Assembly: GCA_963837365.1 (NCBI GenBank)
Contig: CAWIMW010000011.1
Span: 1-64,000 of the forward strand
Reading direction: 5' to 3'
DNA from: CAWBXL01 sp963837365
GTDB lineage: Bacteria > Acidobacteriota > Terriglobia > Terriglobales > Acidobacteriaceae
Length of the DNA stretch: 64,000 nt
This document shows, piece after piece, positions 15,997-25,338 of this stretch. Numbering within the stretch: position 1 is the first letter of the stretch; each line of letters opens with the position of its first letter. The notes under the pieces are model-generated. The model did no database searches, was not told where the DNA came from, and saw nothing but the letters and a program-made list of their open reading frames with translations. The translations under genes were made by a program, and so were the position numbers.

Positions 15997-16377
15997 ATGG
16001 ATTACCTGCTCAAGACAGAACCCACAGCGTATTCATTCGCCGACCTTCAGCGCGACAAGAGCACTGTGTGGGATGGAGTATCCAATCCTGTGGCAGTCAA
16101 GCATCTGCGCGGCATGAAGGCTGGGGAGCGGTTGGTCATTTATGAGACCGGCGACCATAAGAGCGCAATAGGCACGGCCACGGTGGTTTCGGTGGATGCA
16201 TCTGATCCTAAGAATCCCAAGGTGACAATCAAGTGCGGGAAGGCTTTGCCGAAACCGGTGACGTTGGCGGAAATTAAGGCCCGCAAGCTTTTTGCGGATT
16301 CGCCGTTGGTCCGGCAGGGAAGGCTCAGTGTGGTACCGCTCAACCAAGCACAATTCTCGTTTCTGGCTGGATCGTAG
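15997..16377 (+). CDS. EVE-domain protein
   Basis: 126 residues, a stand-alone EVE domain: starts MDYLLKTEPTAYSFADL, then WDGVSNPVAVKHLRGMKAGE, then YETGDHKSAIGTA and later SPLVRQGRLSVVPL. EVE domains are PUA-like folds that bind modified bases. Stand-alone versions are widespread. The sequence is slightly shorter than typical (about 140-150). It follows the exported-protein gene by 11 bases and converges with the chemotaxis gene 4 bases later. Confidence 0.88.
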   Translation: MDYLLKTEPTAYSFADLQRDKSTVWDGVSNPVAVKHLRGMKAGERLVIYETGDHKSAIGTATVVSVDASDPKNPKVTIKCGKALPKPVTLAEIKARKLFADSPLVRQGRLSVVPLNQAQFSFLAGS

Positions 16378-16381
16378 TTTA

Positions 16382-17383
16382 CTAAGTGTGACTCTCCACA
16401 AATTGTTTCATAGCTGCGGCCAGGTCATTTGACTGCTGGTTCAGGGTCTGGGACGTGTCTTTGAGTTCGCCGATGGATTGAGTCAGAGACTTTAATAGTT
16501 GAGAAGTCAGGTCGGCAGTGTCACGGACAGCCTCGATTTCTTTGTTAATTTCTGCGGTCGCACCAGTAGTTTGCTCGGACAATTTCTTGACTTCTGAGGC
16601 TACGACTGCGAAGCCACGGCCAGAATCACCGGCGCGGGCGGCTTCGATTGCAGCATTCAAAGCCAAAAGATTCGTGCGGTCCGCGATGTCCGAAATCAAG
16701 TCCACTACGCCGCCAATTCTTTGTGAGGCCTGATTCAACCCGGCGACAGCATACTGGAGGTTCCGCTGGGCGGCGGATTTTGCGCTTGGCGGTTGAGTAT
16801 TTGCCGATTCAGTTTCTTTGCCGACCATCTCCGTGAGGGCCTGCGCTGTGCCTTTCATTCTGGTGGCCGTGCCCGTCAATCCATCCACAACATTTCTTAC
16901 TGTTCCGGACATAGCCTTGCGAGTTTGATCGAGTTTTACGAGTTCGGCAGCGTCGTTGGCGAGCTGTTGAGTTGCATCGTTGATTTGTTGCGAGGCGCGG
17001 CGGAATGCGCCGCGCATACCACGCAGGAGGACGCGGCGGTAGAACTTCTTTTGTGCGGCGTGGTCTAGCGCGGCCCCAACTTCCCGCAGAAAGCCGTCGC
17101 TCATGTCCAAGAGATGGTTGATGGCGAATACTACGCGGGCCAAGTCTGGATCTTCGGGGCAGCGGAGCAAACGGGGTTCCAGATCGCCATGCGCCGCACG
17201 TTCGCAGACTTCAGCGACGTTGTGAATGAACTCGCGATAGAGCGAAAGTTCATTTTCGTCGCTGAACGGAGCAAGTTGGGCAGACGGCACCTCAATTAAG
17301 GTTTGAGGTGCAGCGGATTTGGAGAAGGGCCATGAACTGCGCATTCGAGCCATCAAACCCGGTGAGTAATTGGGACTCGCCAT
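16382..17383 (-). CDS. soluble methyl-accepting chemotaxis protein
   Basis: 333 residues with no transmembrane segment. The N-terminal part (to about 180) is helical with a HAMP/linker feel. The C-terminal signalling hairpin is clear: DLISDIADRTNLLALNAAIE, AARAGDSGRGFAVVASEVKK, LSEQTTGATAEI. This tip contacts CheA and CheW. It lies 14 bases downstream of the PAS protein, and together they look like an Aer-type receptor split into two polypeptides. The methylation helices are short. Confidence 0.88.
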   Translation of the reverse strand: MASPNYSPGLMARMRSSWPFSKSAAPQTLIEVPSAQLAPFSDENELSLYREFIHNVAEVCERAAHGDLEPRLLRCPEDPDLARVVFAINHLLDMSDGFLREVGAALDHAAQKKFYRRVLLRGMRGAFRRASQQINDATQQLANDAAELVKLDQTRKAMSGTVRNVVDGLTGTATRMKGTAQALTEMVGKETESANTQPPSAKSAAQRNLQYAVAGLNQASQRIGGVVDLISDIADRTNLLALNAAIEAARAGDSGRGFAVVASEVKKLSEQTTGATAEINKEIEAVRDTADLTSQLLKSLTQSIGELKDTSQTLNQQSNDLAAAMKQFVESHT

Positions 17384-17397
17384 CGGCTGCGTACTCC

Positions 17398-17922
17398 TCA
17401 GACGGAAAATACAAATTCTTCGTAACTGACGTTCCTGCTGGCGAGCAGTTCCGATAACACCCGACCAGCCGATTCCATACCGACGCGCCAGTCATGATGG
17501 CGCTGCTCTTCCGTGCGCAACTTGCCATAAATATCAGCGAAGACTTTTATCTGGGGCCGGTCGGGTACACGACGGCTGGAGTGGTAGCCAACGATTCTCT
17601 GTGAATCATCGAAAGTAGGAGTGACATGGGCGAAGACCCAATAGTGATCGCCGTTCTTGCACATGTTGTTTACGTAAGCAAAAATTTCCTGCCCATGCTC
17701 CAGGGTGTCCCATAAGAGCTTAAATACGCACTGCGGCATGTCAGGATGGCGGATGATGTTGTGCGGCTGTCCAAGCAACTCTTCTTCAGAGTAACCGGAG
17801 ACCTCCATAAAAGTTTGGTTGGCATAGGTGATGATGCCTTTCAGGTCGGTCTTGCTGACGATGATGTCGTTTTCGTGAAAGGTCTTCTCGCGCCCAGTCG
17901 GGGGGACGGTGAAATGCCTCAT
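17398..17922 (-). CDS. PAS-domain sensor (Aer-like)
   Basis: 174 residues. It is one PAS domain of the Aer type: DIIVSKTDLKGIITYANQTF, GYSEEELLGQPHNIIRHPDM, NGDHYWVFAHVTPTFDD, then GYHSSRRVPDRP. A short helical tail ends at EEFVFSV with no membrane segment. Aer PAS domains carry FAD and sense redox or energy state. The ATG at 17922 begins the conserved sequence. 14 bases upstream of the chemotaxis receptor gene. Confidence 0.85.
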   Translation of the reverse strand: MRHFTVPPTGREKTFHENDIIVSKTDLKGIITYANQTFMEVSGYSEEELLGQPHNIIRHPDMPQCVFKLLWDTLEHGQEIFAYVNNMCKNGDHYWVFAHVTPTFDDSQRIVGYHSSRRVPDRPQIKVFADIYGKLRTEEQRHHDWRVGMESAGRVLSELLASRNVSYEEFVFSV

Positions 17923-17974
17923 ACCAGCCTCTTGATGACAATATCGGCAATCGGAATACAAACTTTAAGGGAAG

Positions 17975-18487
17975 TTACGGGTCGTAAACGGTGCTGCCAA
18001 AGCCAGCCTTGCGGGCGGCTTCCTGCATGGCTTGCAGTTTCTTTTGCGTTTCATCCAGTTGTTTTTGCATACGGTCTACTTCTTGCTGTTTCCGCTGCTG
18101 GTATTGGTTATATTGAACTCCGTTGGAATAGCGGTTGGCCTCCACATAGTGGACTGAGGCGCGCAGTTTTTCGAGTTGGGCCTTGAAGTCCGCGATCTGC
18201 TTTTTAGCTGAGACAAACGTGGCTTTGACTTGCTCCGCGTTGGCCGTGGAGTTGATCGGCGGGTCCGGTGTTTCCGCCAGATCATTCTTTGACGCGGGAC
18301 CACTCGATTCCGCGGTATGGGCTGGAAGATCATCGTCGGTCACGACTTTGTGCTGGGCAGAGGGCCGCTTTTCCACCTGCTTCTGACGCTGCTGACGGGC
18401 CACATCGCCAAGAGATTGTCCATTGGCGTGAGCAAGCCACAGGAGTGCGGCGGCCATAAAAAAGAAGATGGTTTTGAGGTTGCGCAT
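17975..18487 (-). CDS. exported coiled-coil protein
   Basis: 170 residues: signal peptide (TIFFFMAAALLWLAHANGQS), then the motif SLGDVARQQRQKQ that I have seen near the N-terminus of many acidobacterial exported proteins. A disordered middle is followed by a long coiled coil (VSAAKK... QKQLDETQKKLQAMQEAAR). Function unknown. 52 bases upstream of the PAS gene in the same direction. Confidence 0.7.
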   Translation of the reverse strand: MRNLKTIFFFMAAALLWLAHANGQSLGDVARQQRQKQVEKRPSAQHKVVTDDDLPAHTAESSGPASKNDLAETPDPPINSTANAEQVKATFVSAKKQIADFKAQLEKLRASVHYVEANRYSNGVQYNQYQQRKQQEVDRMQKQLDETQKKLQAMQEAARKAGFGSTVYDP

Positions 18488-18707
18488 TGCGGCTCCTACG
18501 GGTACACCTATCGGGCCTGATCGATAGTAGTGGGGGAATGGCGAGCTTGCAGGTTACGGTCGTCTCGGGAAGGGGAGTACTACTGGGGGTTTGGGGTGGC
18601 TCAATGTGAATCCTTTGAACTCTATCCATTTTGAGCGCAAGAATCGGAGTTTGCAGCGAGATTGGCCCGGCTAAAATATTGCGTATGGTTGTCGTGAGGA
18701 TTAACGA

Positions 18708-19448
18708 ATGAACGCCTTAATAGGCAGCTTGCCTTGCGCAGACGACATCGTGGAACGCGTCAGCCAATTTCGTTGGGCACGTATTGTGGAAGAACTAGAT
18801 TCTGGAGGCAGTGCCGTATTGGAGCGCATGCTTACACCGGTTGAGTGCCGAGAGCTCTCCAGGCTGTATGCGCAAGATCATCTCTTTCGTAGTCATGTGA
18901 TCATGGCACGACATGGCTTTGGACGTGGCGAATATAAATATTTCAATTATCCGTTGCCGGATATTGTTAAAGAAATCCGGGCTGCTATTTATCCGAGCCT
19001 CGTTCCGGTTGCAAACCACTGGAATTCGGTGATGGGCGTTGACGTTCGCTATCCGGAACATCACGACGACTTCCTGAAACGGTGTCATGATGCCGGGCAG
19101 CTTCGTCCGACGCCACTGCTGCTGCAATATGGCGAAGGGGACTACAACTGCCTGCATCAGGACCTCTATGGGGAGCATGTATTCCCGATCCAGGTAGCGA
19201 TCTTATTGTCCGAGCCGGGGCGGGACTTTACCGGCGGGGAGTTTGTTCTCACTGAACAACGTCCGCGCATGCAGTCGCGTGCCGAAGTGATTCCGATGCG
19301 GCAAGGAGACGGGGTGGCTTTTGCGGTGCATCATCGTCCGGTGCAGGGGAAGCGCGGGGCTTATCGTGTCAACATGAGGCATGGCGTCAGCCGGTTACGT
19401 TCCGGACATCGGCATACGTTGGGGATTATTTTTCATGACGCAAAATGA
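18708..19448 (+). CDS. 2OG-Fe(II) oxygenase (Oxygenase-NA type)
   Basis: 246 residues. The metal site is visible as NCLHQDLYGEHVFPIQVA (His and Asp) with the distal His and 2OG-binding Arg in the C-terminal MRHGVSRLRSGHRHTLG region. The layout and the immediate alkB neighbour match the Oxygenase-NA family (PF09859), proposed to act oxidatively on damaged nucleic acid. The gene is 9 bases before alkB, so the two form one operon. No ada is present in the window. Confidence 0.82.
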   Translation: MNALIGSLPCADDIVERVSQFRWARIVEELDSGGSAVLERMLTPVECRELSRLYAQDHLFRSHVIMARHGFGRGEYKYFNYPLPDIVKEIRAAIYPSLVPVANHWNSVMGVDVRYPEHHDDFLKRCHDAGQLRPTPLLLQYGEGDYNCLHQDLYGEHVFPIQVAILLSEPGRDFTGGEFVLTEQRPRMQSRAEVIPMRQGDGVAFAVHHRPVQGKRGAYRVNMRHGVSRLRSGHRHTLGIIFHDAK

Positions 19449-19457
19449 GGTTGGTTT

Positions 19458-20108
19458 GTGACATTGGATTTGTTCGAACGCGTAAGCACTGAACCGCGAA
19501 TAGGAACCATTGCTACAGGTGCGTTCCTGTTGGGTGGGTTTGCGTTGCCATATGAGACCGCGATTCACGACGCTCTAAAAAAAGTGACGGCGAAGGCGCC
19601 GTTTCGCCACATGGTGACACCCGGCGGATTTCGCATGTCCGTGGCGATGACCAATTGCGGCACGCTGGGGTGGATTACGGACCGCAGCGGTTATCGCTAC
19701 GATGCGATTGATCCGGAGAGTGGCAAGAAATGGCCTGCCATGCCGGATTCGTTTTTAACGCTGGCGAAAGATGCTGCGGTGGAAGCTGGGTTCGAGGATT
19801 TTGTACCGGATGCATGCCTGATTAATCGCTACGAACCGGGAGCCAGGCTCTCGTTGCATCAGGACAAGAACGAGGTGGATTATGGTGCTCCGATTGTTTC
19901 GGTGTCCCTGGGAGTTCCGGCGGTGTTTTTGTTTGGTGGATTGAAACGGGCCGACAAAACCCAGCGCGTGCCTGTGGAGCACGGCGATGTGATTGTTTGG
20001 GGAGGGCCGGCGCGGCTGCGTTATCACGGAGTTCTGGCACTCAAGGATAACCACCATCCTTTATTAGGTAGATACCGTGTGAACCTTACTTTCCGCAAAG
20101 CGGCGTAG
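19458..20108 (+). CDS. alkB: alkylated DNA repair dioxygenase AlkB
   Basis: 216 residues, the expected length. It oxidatively removes methyl groups from 1-methyladenine and 3-methylcytosine using Fe(II) and 2-oxoglutarate. Key parts: NRYEPGARLSLHQDKNE (HxD iron ligands), RYHGV (distal His) and RYRVNLTFR (2OG and substrate Arg). The start is GTG at 19458, 9 bases after the upstream oxygenase, with GAGG ahead. No truncation. Confidence 0.95.
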   Translation: MTLDLFERVSTEPRIGTIATGAFLLGGFALPYETAIHDALKKVTAKAPFRHMVTPGGFRMSVAMTNCGTLGWITDRSGYRYDAIDPESGKKWPAMPDSFLTLAKDAAVEAGFEDFVPDACLINRYEPGARLSLHQDKNEVDYGAPIVSVSLGVPAVFLFGGLKRADKTQRVPVEHGDVIVWGGPARLRYHGVLALKDNHHPLLGRYRVNLTFRKAA

Positions 20109-20135
20109 GATGGTGGCATACGGGGGAAACACTAA

Positions 20136-20909
20136 TTGCCACTGACTAAGATGTGGCTTGGGTACTGCTTGGTCTTTCTGTTGTTGATTTCTCACGCAAT
20201 TCCTTTCAGCGCACAAGATTTGCCTGTTCGTATTCCCAAAGTTCTGTACTCCTGCGATACCGCCGGCGTCCTGGGTTGTTTTCCGCTGATTCGCAATGGT
20301 GATAAGTCTTATGAATTGGGGAATACATCTAAGGCCACTTTGGTTGGGGAAGAAGCAACGGTTGCCGTAGACCAGTTCAGCGCGGAAAAGATTGTCATTC
20401 ACTATAAGGATGCAGAGAAAACAGCGATTTTTACTGGCCGGTTGCTGGGGGCCCTGGTGCAAGGGACGGTTACCAGTACTACCCGGGCAGGGGGAAAGAC
20501 AATTCAACTGGATGGTAAATGGACGGCGCTAGTAGTCGGAGAGGCCGCCGATTTTGCTCAGGTGTCCTCCCGGATGCCGGCGGTGATGAATGTTTGCCAG
20601 ACCAACGATGATGACCGCGGTTTGCCGAGGGAAGACTGCTTTACCTGGTCCTGGGATGCGAAGAGTCCCGCATTTGCAGGGAACTTTTTGACGGTAGAGC
20701 GGTTCGATCAGGGAGGTGTGCGCATCATGGGATCGAGTCAGCACGGAACAGCAGTGCTGGCGGCATATTCAGGAAAGATGGAAGGTAGCCGGATTCAGGG
20801 CACGATCGAATATTTTTCCGGGGACGGACACAACTGGAGTGGAACGTGGACGGCCTCATTAACACCGGCCGGCAAGACGCAGGGCAGCGGCATAGACGCG
20901 AAGTTTTAG
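20136..20909 (+). CDS. exported hypothetical protein
   Basis: 257 residues: hydrophobic N-terminus (WLGYCLVFLLLISHAIPFSA) as signal peptide, then a beta-rich mature part with Cys in YSCDTAGVLGC and CQTNDDDRGLPREDC. Two starts compete. TTG at 20136 has GGGGGA eight bases upstream, whereas ATG at 20151 lies closer to the signal peptide. TTG is kept. Possibly transcribed with alkB (27-base gap). No family recognised. Confidence 0.6.
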   Translation: MPLTKMWLGYCLVFLLLISHAIPFSAQDLPVRIPKVLYSCDTAGVLGCFPLIRNGDKSYELGNTSKATLVGEEATVAVDQFSAEKIVIHYKDAEKTAIFTGRLLGALVQGTVTSTTRAGGKTIQLDGKWTALVVGEAADFAQVSSRMPAVMNVCQTNDDDRGLPREDCFTWSWDAKSPAFAGNFLTVERFDQGGVRIMGSSQHGTAVLAAYSGKMEGSRIQGTIEYFSGDGHNWSGTWTASLTPAGKTQGSGIDAKF

Positions 20910-20912
20910 TAG

Positions 20913-21878
20913 TTAGTCGAGTAATATTTTGGCGAAGGTTTCGTGATCTACGTTGCCTCCGCTGGCAACTACCCCTACGCATGTTCCTCCAAGAGACGGC
21001 TTCTGTTTGAGGGCTGCTGCCAGTGCGGCGGCTCCTGCGCCCTCGACCACGTTATGAGTATCGGTGAAAAAGATTTTCATTGCTTGGCGGACTTCGTCGT
21101 CGCTGACGCAGACCATGTGGTCCAGGTTGTTCAACATGATTTCCAATGGTTCATCATCGGGCACGCGGCAGGCCATGCCGTCGGCGATTTGCGTGGTGAC
21201 TGGTGCTTCGATTTTGCGGGCTGCTGCAAAAGATAGAGCGTAGGCGGGCGCGCCTTGGGAGACCACGCCGATAATTTTCGTCTTCAAGTTCATGGCGTTG
21301 CGGACGGCGACTGCGGAGCAGATGCCGGAACCTTGTCCGACAGGGACATACACAACGTCGAGATGCGGCACCGCGGTAAAGAATTCAAGCCAGTAGGTGG
21401 CTACGCCCTTCACGATGTTGTAGTGAAAGGCTGGGACGATATGTAAGCCTTGTTGTTGAGCAACTTTTATGGCGTGCTCGCGGGACTCCTGGAAATCGTT
21501 GCCGAACTCGATCAGGGTTGCGCCTTGGGCCTGCATGGCGGCATTCTTGGCTTGGCTGTTGCCATGGGGCACGACGATGGTGCAAGAGGCTTTGAATCTT
21601 TGGGCTGCTAAGGCGACCGACTGGCCGTGGTTGCCGCGGGTGGCGGTGATGAGTCCTTTGATATGGCTTCCGTTCTTGAATAACTCTGCTGCATAGACAA
21701 TCGTGGTGCGGGCTTTGAATGCGCCGATCGGGGTGTGGTTTTCGTGCTTGACCCAGACTTCGGTTTCCAGGCGTTTGCAGAGCAGTGGCCAGGAAAATTG
21801 CGGGGTCGGTGGCATGACCGAGTACACGAGTTGCTGGGCTTGCCTGATTTCGTCGAGCGATGGTAAGGACACGGCCAT
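20913..21878 (-). CDS. PLP-dependent threonine/serine dehydratase-like enzyme
   Basis: 321 residues, fold type II. The PLP lysine is in HTPIGAFKAR, the phosphate loop in VGQGSGICSAV, and TATRGNHGQSVA carries the usual Asn-His-Gly. The catalytic domain is complete and the regulatory ACT domain of biosynthetic IlvA is absent, so a catabolic threonine/serine or hydroxyaspartate ammonia-lyase is likely. Substrate cannot be assigned from sequence alone. Converges with the exported gene, leaving 3 bases. Confidence 0.85.
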   Translation of the reverse strand: MAVSLPSLDEIRQAQQLVYSVMPPTPQFSWPLLCKRLETEVWVKHENHTPIGAFKARTTIVYAAELFKNGSHIKGLITATRGNHGQSVALAAQRFKASCTIVVPHGNSQAKNAAMQAQGATLIEFGNDFQESREHAIKVAQQQGLHIVPAFHYNIVKGVATYWLEFFTAVPHLDVVYVPVGQGSGICSAVAVRNAMNLKTKIIGVVSQGAPAYALSFAAARKIEAPVTTQIADGMACRVPDDEPLEIMLNNLDHMVCVSDDEVRQAMKIFFTDTHNVVEGAGAAALAAALKQKPSLGGTCVGVVASGGNVDHETFAKILLD

Positions 21879-22077
21879 AGGCGATTCTTTATGGTAATTG
21901 AAGATTTGCCGGCAGACGGGAGTTTATGTATGAACCAGCGCTTCGTAGCTTCTGGGTTTTCTCCGCGTTCTTTGCCGTTAACGTCGGTTGATTTGCGGTA
22001 AAGGAAGGCAAAAGACTTTAAGCGCGAAGGACGCAGATAAAACCCGCAGAGGTCGCGAAAAAAACCACATTAGAGCA

Positions 22078-23652
22078 CTACTTTGGGTTTAGTTGTTGGC
22101 GCAGTTCTCTACGCAGGAGTTTACCGGAGGCGGTTTTGGGGACGGCATCAATGAAGTGGATTTCGCGGGGTTGTTTATAGCTGGTCAGGCGTTCGCCAAC
22201 AAAAGCGCACAGATCGTCTTTCATTTTTTGCGAGGCGGTGAAGCTATCACGTAGGGCTATGAACGCCACCGGAATTTCGCCAGCGGCTGAGTCTGGTCTG
22301 CCAACCACTGCACATTCTTTTACGGCTGGGTGCTCCAGGAGTAAGGCTTCGACCTCCGCGGGCGCTACCGGGAACCCCTTGTACTTGATCATTTCTTTTA
22401 AGCGGTCGCGGACGAAATAGAAGTCGTCGGCGCCGCGGGTCACTAAATCGCCCGACCAGTACCAGCCGTCGCGCAATGCGGCGGCTGTGGCTTGAGGTTC
22501 TTTCCAGTAGCCGAGCATGAATTGCGGGCCGCGCATCACCAGTTGGCCGGGCTCATCGGCAGAGACCTCCGCGTCGTTTTCGCCGAGGACGCGACACTCA
22601 GTCCGGGCCACTGGCTGGCCGATGGATGCAGGACGGTAGAGGGGGGGATCCAGATATCCGAGATGAGTCAGCGGAGAAGCTTCGGTCATGCCGTAGCCTT
22701 GGCAGACCTTGATTCCGGTTAGCGTAGTGAAGCGTTGTGCTAGTTCCGGGGACAACGGTGCGGCCCCGGATTTTGCCCAGCGGACTTTGTGATCTCTGGG
22801 GAATTGTCCGGTTTCGGCGGCCTGGCACAGGGCGTTCAGGGCGGGCGGGACGGTGGGCATCATGGTGACTTGTTCTTCGATCAGCAAGCGGAAGAAATCG
22901 GTGGGATGAAAGCGCGGCATGAGGACCAGAGTTGCTCCCAGCGTAAGCGAGGGGTTCAGCATCACATTCAGACCGTAGATATGATAGAGCGGCAAGAAGC
23001 ATAGGATCACATCGTTGCCGCATAACGGAGTGCAGTGTGGGCCGATGCACTGGAATACGTTTGATATCAGGTTGTAATGAGAGAGCATGACACCTTTGGG
23101 GAGTCCGGTAGTTCCACTGGAGTAGGGAAGCGCGGCCAGGATTTGGTTAGACGGCTGGCTGGGCTGGGGACATGAAGCTGTGCTTGGTTGCAGCAGGTTG
23201 GGGAGTGCTTCCGCTCCACTTAGCGGTTGGCGGGTTGTGTATATGCGGCGGAGATTTGGCAGACTGCCTAGATTGACTCCTGCCAAATTTTCGCCATCGC
23301 TGATCAGGAATGTTGCGCCGGAATTTTCCAGCTGATAGCGGACTTCACGCTCGCGATAGCTGGGATTGAGGAGGGTGGGAATACCGCCTGCCAGCGTGGC
23401 GGCGTGATAGGCGGCAGCGAACTCCCAGGAGTTGGCCAGATAGATGGCGATTACCTCGCCTGGCATCAGGCCTGCCGAGATAAAGCCTCGGGCCAGTGAT
23501 TCGACGATCTCTCCGTATTCCGAGTAGGTGATGCGGCGGTTAGCGGAGGAATCTACAATGGCGGTCCTATTAGGGAAACGGTGACAGCTTTGCAGGATTA
23601 CATCGTGAACAAAAAGGCCCTGGGGATCAGCGAAGAGACGAGTGCGTAACAT
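22078..23652 (-). CDS. acyl-CoA ligase, 4-coumarate-CoA ligase family
   Basis: 524 residues. AMP-binding signature in PYSSGTTGLPKGVMLSH, then GYGMTEASPLTHLG, YWSGDLV, KYKGFPVAPAEVEALL and the acyl-transfer lysine in PKTASGKLLRRELR. The enzyme activates a carboxylic acid as acyl-AMP and then CoA thioester. The plant-like name reflects only the family; bacterial members take aryl or fatty acids. The ATG at 23652 starts the conserved sequence; there is no clear ribosome site. No linked pathway genes immediately adjacent. Confidence 0.85.
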   Translation of the reverse strand: MLRTRLFADPQGLFVHDVILQSCHRFPNRTAIVDSSANRRITYSEYGEIVESLARGFISAGLMPGEVIAIYLANSWEFAAAYHAATLAGGIPTLLNPSYREREVRYQLENSGATFLISDGENLAGVNLGSLPNLRRIYTTRQPLSGAEALPNLLQPSTASCPQPSQPSNQILAALPYSSGTTGLPKGVMLSHYNLISNVFQCIGPHCTPLCGNDVILCFLPLYHIYGLNVMLNPSLTLGATLVLMPRFHPTDFFRLLIEEQVTMMPTVPPALNALCQAAETGQFPRDHKVRWAKSGAAPLSPELAQRFTTLTGIKVCQGYGMTEASPLTHLGYLDPPLYRPASIGQPVARTECRVLGENDAEVSADEPGQLVMRGPQFMLGYWKEPQATAAALRDGWYWSGDLVTRGADDFYFVRDRLKEMIKYKGFPVAPAEVEALLLEHPAVKECAVVGRPDSAAGEIPVAFIALRDSFTASQKMKDDLCAFVGERLTSYKQPREIHFIDAVPKTASGKLLRRELRQQLNPK

Positions 23653-23808
23653 GCGCGGGTGATTGTAGCTGAAATACCACGGGGCCAACCAGTTTGCTGA
23701 AAAACTCGATGTAGGTACCCCAGCGGTTAAAGGCGGTGTTCATTGCAAAACTTCGAACGCAGGGCCAACGGCGCTGGGCCAGCCAAAATTCCTGTTTGGG
23801 AAGAAACG

Positions 23809-24054
23809 CTAGCTGGCCAGTTTGCGCAGAAATTCATGCTCATCCATGTGGTACTTGAAGGCTTTGCGGCCGTTGACGAAGACTACGGGGACTTCATCGT
23901 TATAGAGGCGGCGGAGATGGTCGTCGGAATCTACATCAATTTCCTGCCATTTGAAACCGGCGTGGCGCTCAAGCTTGCCCAGGCTTTCTTTGACGATTTC
24001 GCACAGGTGGCATCCCTTGCGCGAGTAAACGACGACCTGTCCCGGCTGGTCCAT
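23809..24054 (-). CDS. glutaredoxin-like (DUF836) protein
   Basis: 81 residues with the redox motif SRKGCHLCEIV (CxxC), followed by EIDVDSDDHLRRLYNDEVPV with the cis-Pro, and VFVNGRKAF. This is the small thioredoxin-fold family DUF836/glutaredoxin-like. The ATG at 24054 was chosen; an upstream TTG would add seven residues without support. Stands alone between the ligase and the SDR gene. Confidence 0.8.
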   Translation of the reverse strand: MDQPGQVVVYSRKGCHLCEIVKESLGKLERHAGFKWQEIDVDSDDHLRRLYNDEVPVVFVNGRKAFKYHMDEHEFLRKLAS

Positions 24055-24191
24055 TATGGCGAATTGTAACCCCAACCCGACGCGGTTTCCAGAGGGTAAC
24101 CATAAAGAAAATCTGAAACGATTTAGATCAGTTCCGGAATGAGATTGTTAAGGCAGGGAACGGGGTGCATTCCCAAGATACAATCAAAATC

Positions 24192-24926
24192 ATGGCAAAA
24201 TCGCTGCAAGGGAAGACCGCGCTCATCACCGGAGGCGCACGCCGGCTAGGGCGGGCGATTGCTTTGAAGCTGGCGGAGGAAGGGTCGGATGTGGCGATCA
24301 CCTTCCGCAATTCGGCGCGCGAGGCGCAGGCTACCGTGATTGATTTGAGTGGCTTCGGGGTGCGCGCCGTGGCATTGCGCTGTGACATTACCGATGAAAA
24401 AAGTGTGCGCGGGACAATGAGGGAAGTTGCCCGCGAGCTGGGCGGGTTGGACATCCTGGTCAATAACGCCGCGAATTATGAAACCGCGGAGTTTGAGAAG
24501 CTAACCGTCCAACAATGGGACGCGATGTTCGCTTCGAACACGCGCGGGCCGTTTCTGGTGTCGCGCGAGGCGCTGAAGCTTTTGCGGCGGCGGAAGGGCA
24601 AGATCATCAATATGGGATCGCTGGGAGGATTGCAGGCCTGGAGTACGCATGCACATTACTGTTCGTCCAAAGCAGCGGTACACATGCTGACCAAGGTGAT
24701 GGCCAAGGCGCTAGCACCGGAGATTGCCGTGAATTGCGTCGCGCCCGGCATGATTGATCTGGGGGAAAAAGCAGCGAAGGCTTTTATGCGGCGGATGGCC
24801 AAACAAACACCCATGCTGCGGAATGGCCACGGAGAGGAAATTGCTGAGGCGGTGTATTTCTTCGCCACCGCGCCGCACTTTATTACGGGACAGATTCTGG
24901 CAGTGGACGGCGGGCTCAGCCTGTAA
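24192..24926 (+). CDS. short-chain dehydrogenase, pteridine-reductase-like
   Basis: 244 residues. The cofactor motif ALITGGARRLGRAIA is of the type seen in pteridine reductases/FolM and FabG-like enzymes. NNAANYE follows, then the active site with Ser in MGSLGG and HYCSSKAA (YxxxK). The end (ITGQILAVDGGLSL) is the usual SDR tail. NAD(P)-dependent; substrate unknown. Start at 24192. Confidence 0.85.
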   Translation: MAKSLQGKTALITGGARRLGRAIALKLAEEGSDVAITFRNSAREAQATVIDLSGFGVRAVALRCDITDEKSVRGTMREVARELGGLDILVNNAANYETAEFEKLTVQQWDAMFASNTRGPFLVSREALKLLRRRKGKIINMGSLGGLQAWSTHAHYCSSKAAVHMLTKVMAKALAPEIAVNCVAPGMIDLGEKAAKAFMRRMAKQTPMLRNGHGEEIAEAVYFFATAPHFITGQILAVDGGLSL

Positions 24927-24942
24927 CATAGTCGCGACCGAT

Positions 24943-25215
24943 CTACTCCGCGGTGGTCGGATCGATCATGGTCTTCACTTCGGAAATCCTGTTAGCTGGG
25001 AAGCCGCCTTGCTTGGCGTGTTCTTTCACCATCTCTTCATTCGGGGCAATGTAGATGCAGTAGATTTTGTTGTCGGTCACGTAGCTGTGGATCCATTGGA
25101 TTTGTGGGCCGAGATTGCTTAGAACGCCGCAAGATTTCTGTGAGATGGCTTGCAGTTGGTCGGGTGGGATCTGTCCGGCACCTGGGATCTCACGTTCAAT
25201 CACGTATTTAGGCAT
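24943..25215 (-). CDS. DUF4242 protein
   Basis: 90 residues: PKYVIEREIPGAGQIPPDQL, then YVTDNKIYCIYIAPNEEMVKEHAKQGGFP. This matches the DUF4242 (nickel-binding SCO4226-like) family. Small cytoplasmic ferredoxin-like fold; function uncertain. Converges with the SDR gene. Confidence 0.8.
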   Translation of the reverse strand: MPKYVIEREIPGAGQIPPDQLQAISQKSCGVLSNLGPQIQWIHSYVTDNKIYCIYIAPNEEMVKEHAKQGGFPANRISEVKTMIDPTTAE

Positions 25216-25338
25216 GGGTTCTCCGTTTCAGTATGACAGCGGGCATATTCTATAACTTTTGGGGCTGAATTTTATGCGATTTGTCAGGCCGCCTTGGTTT
25301 CTTGTATCGTGCAAATTCGGTACTTTCTCGTTCTTGGC

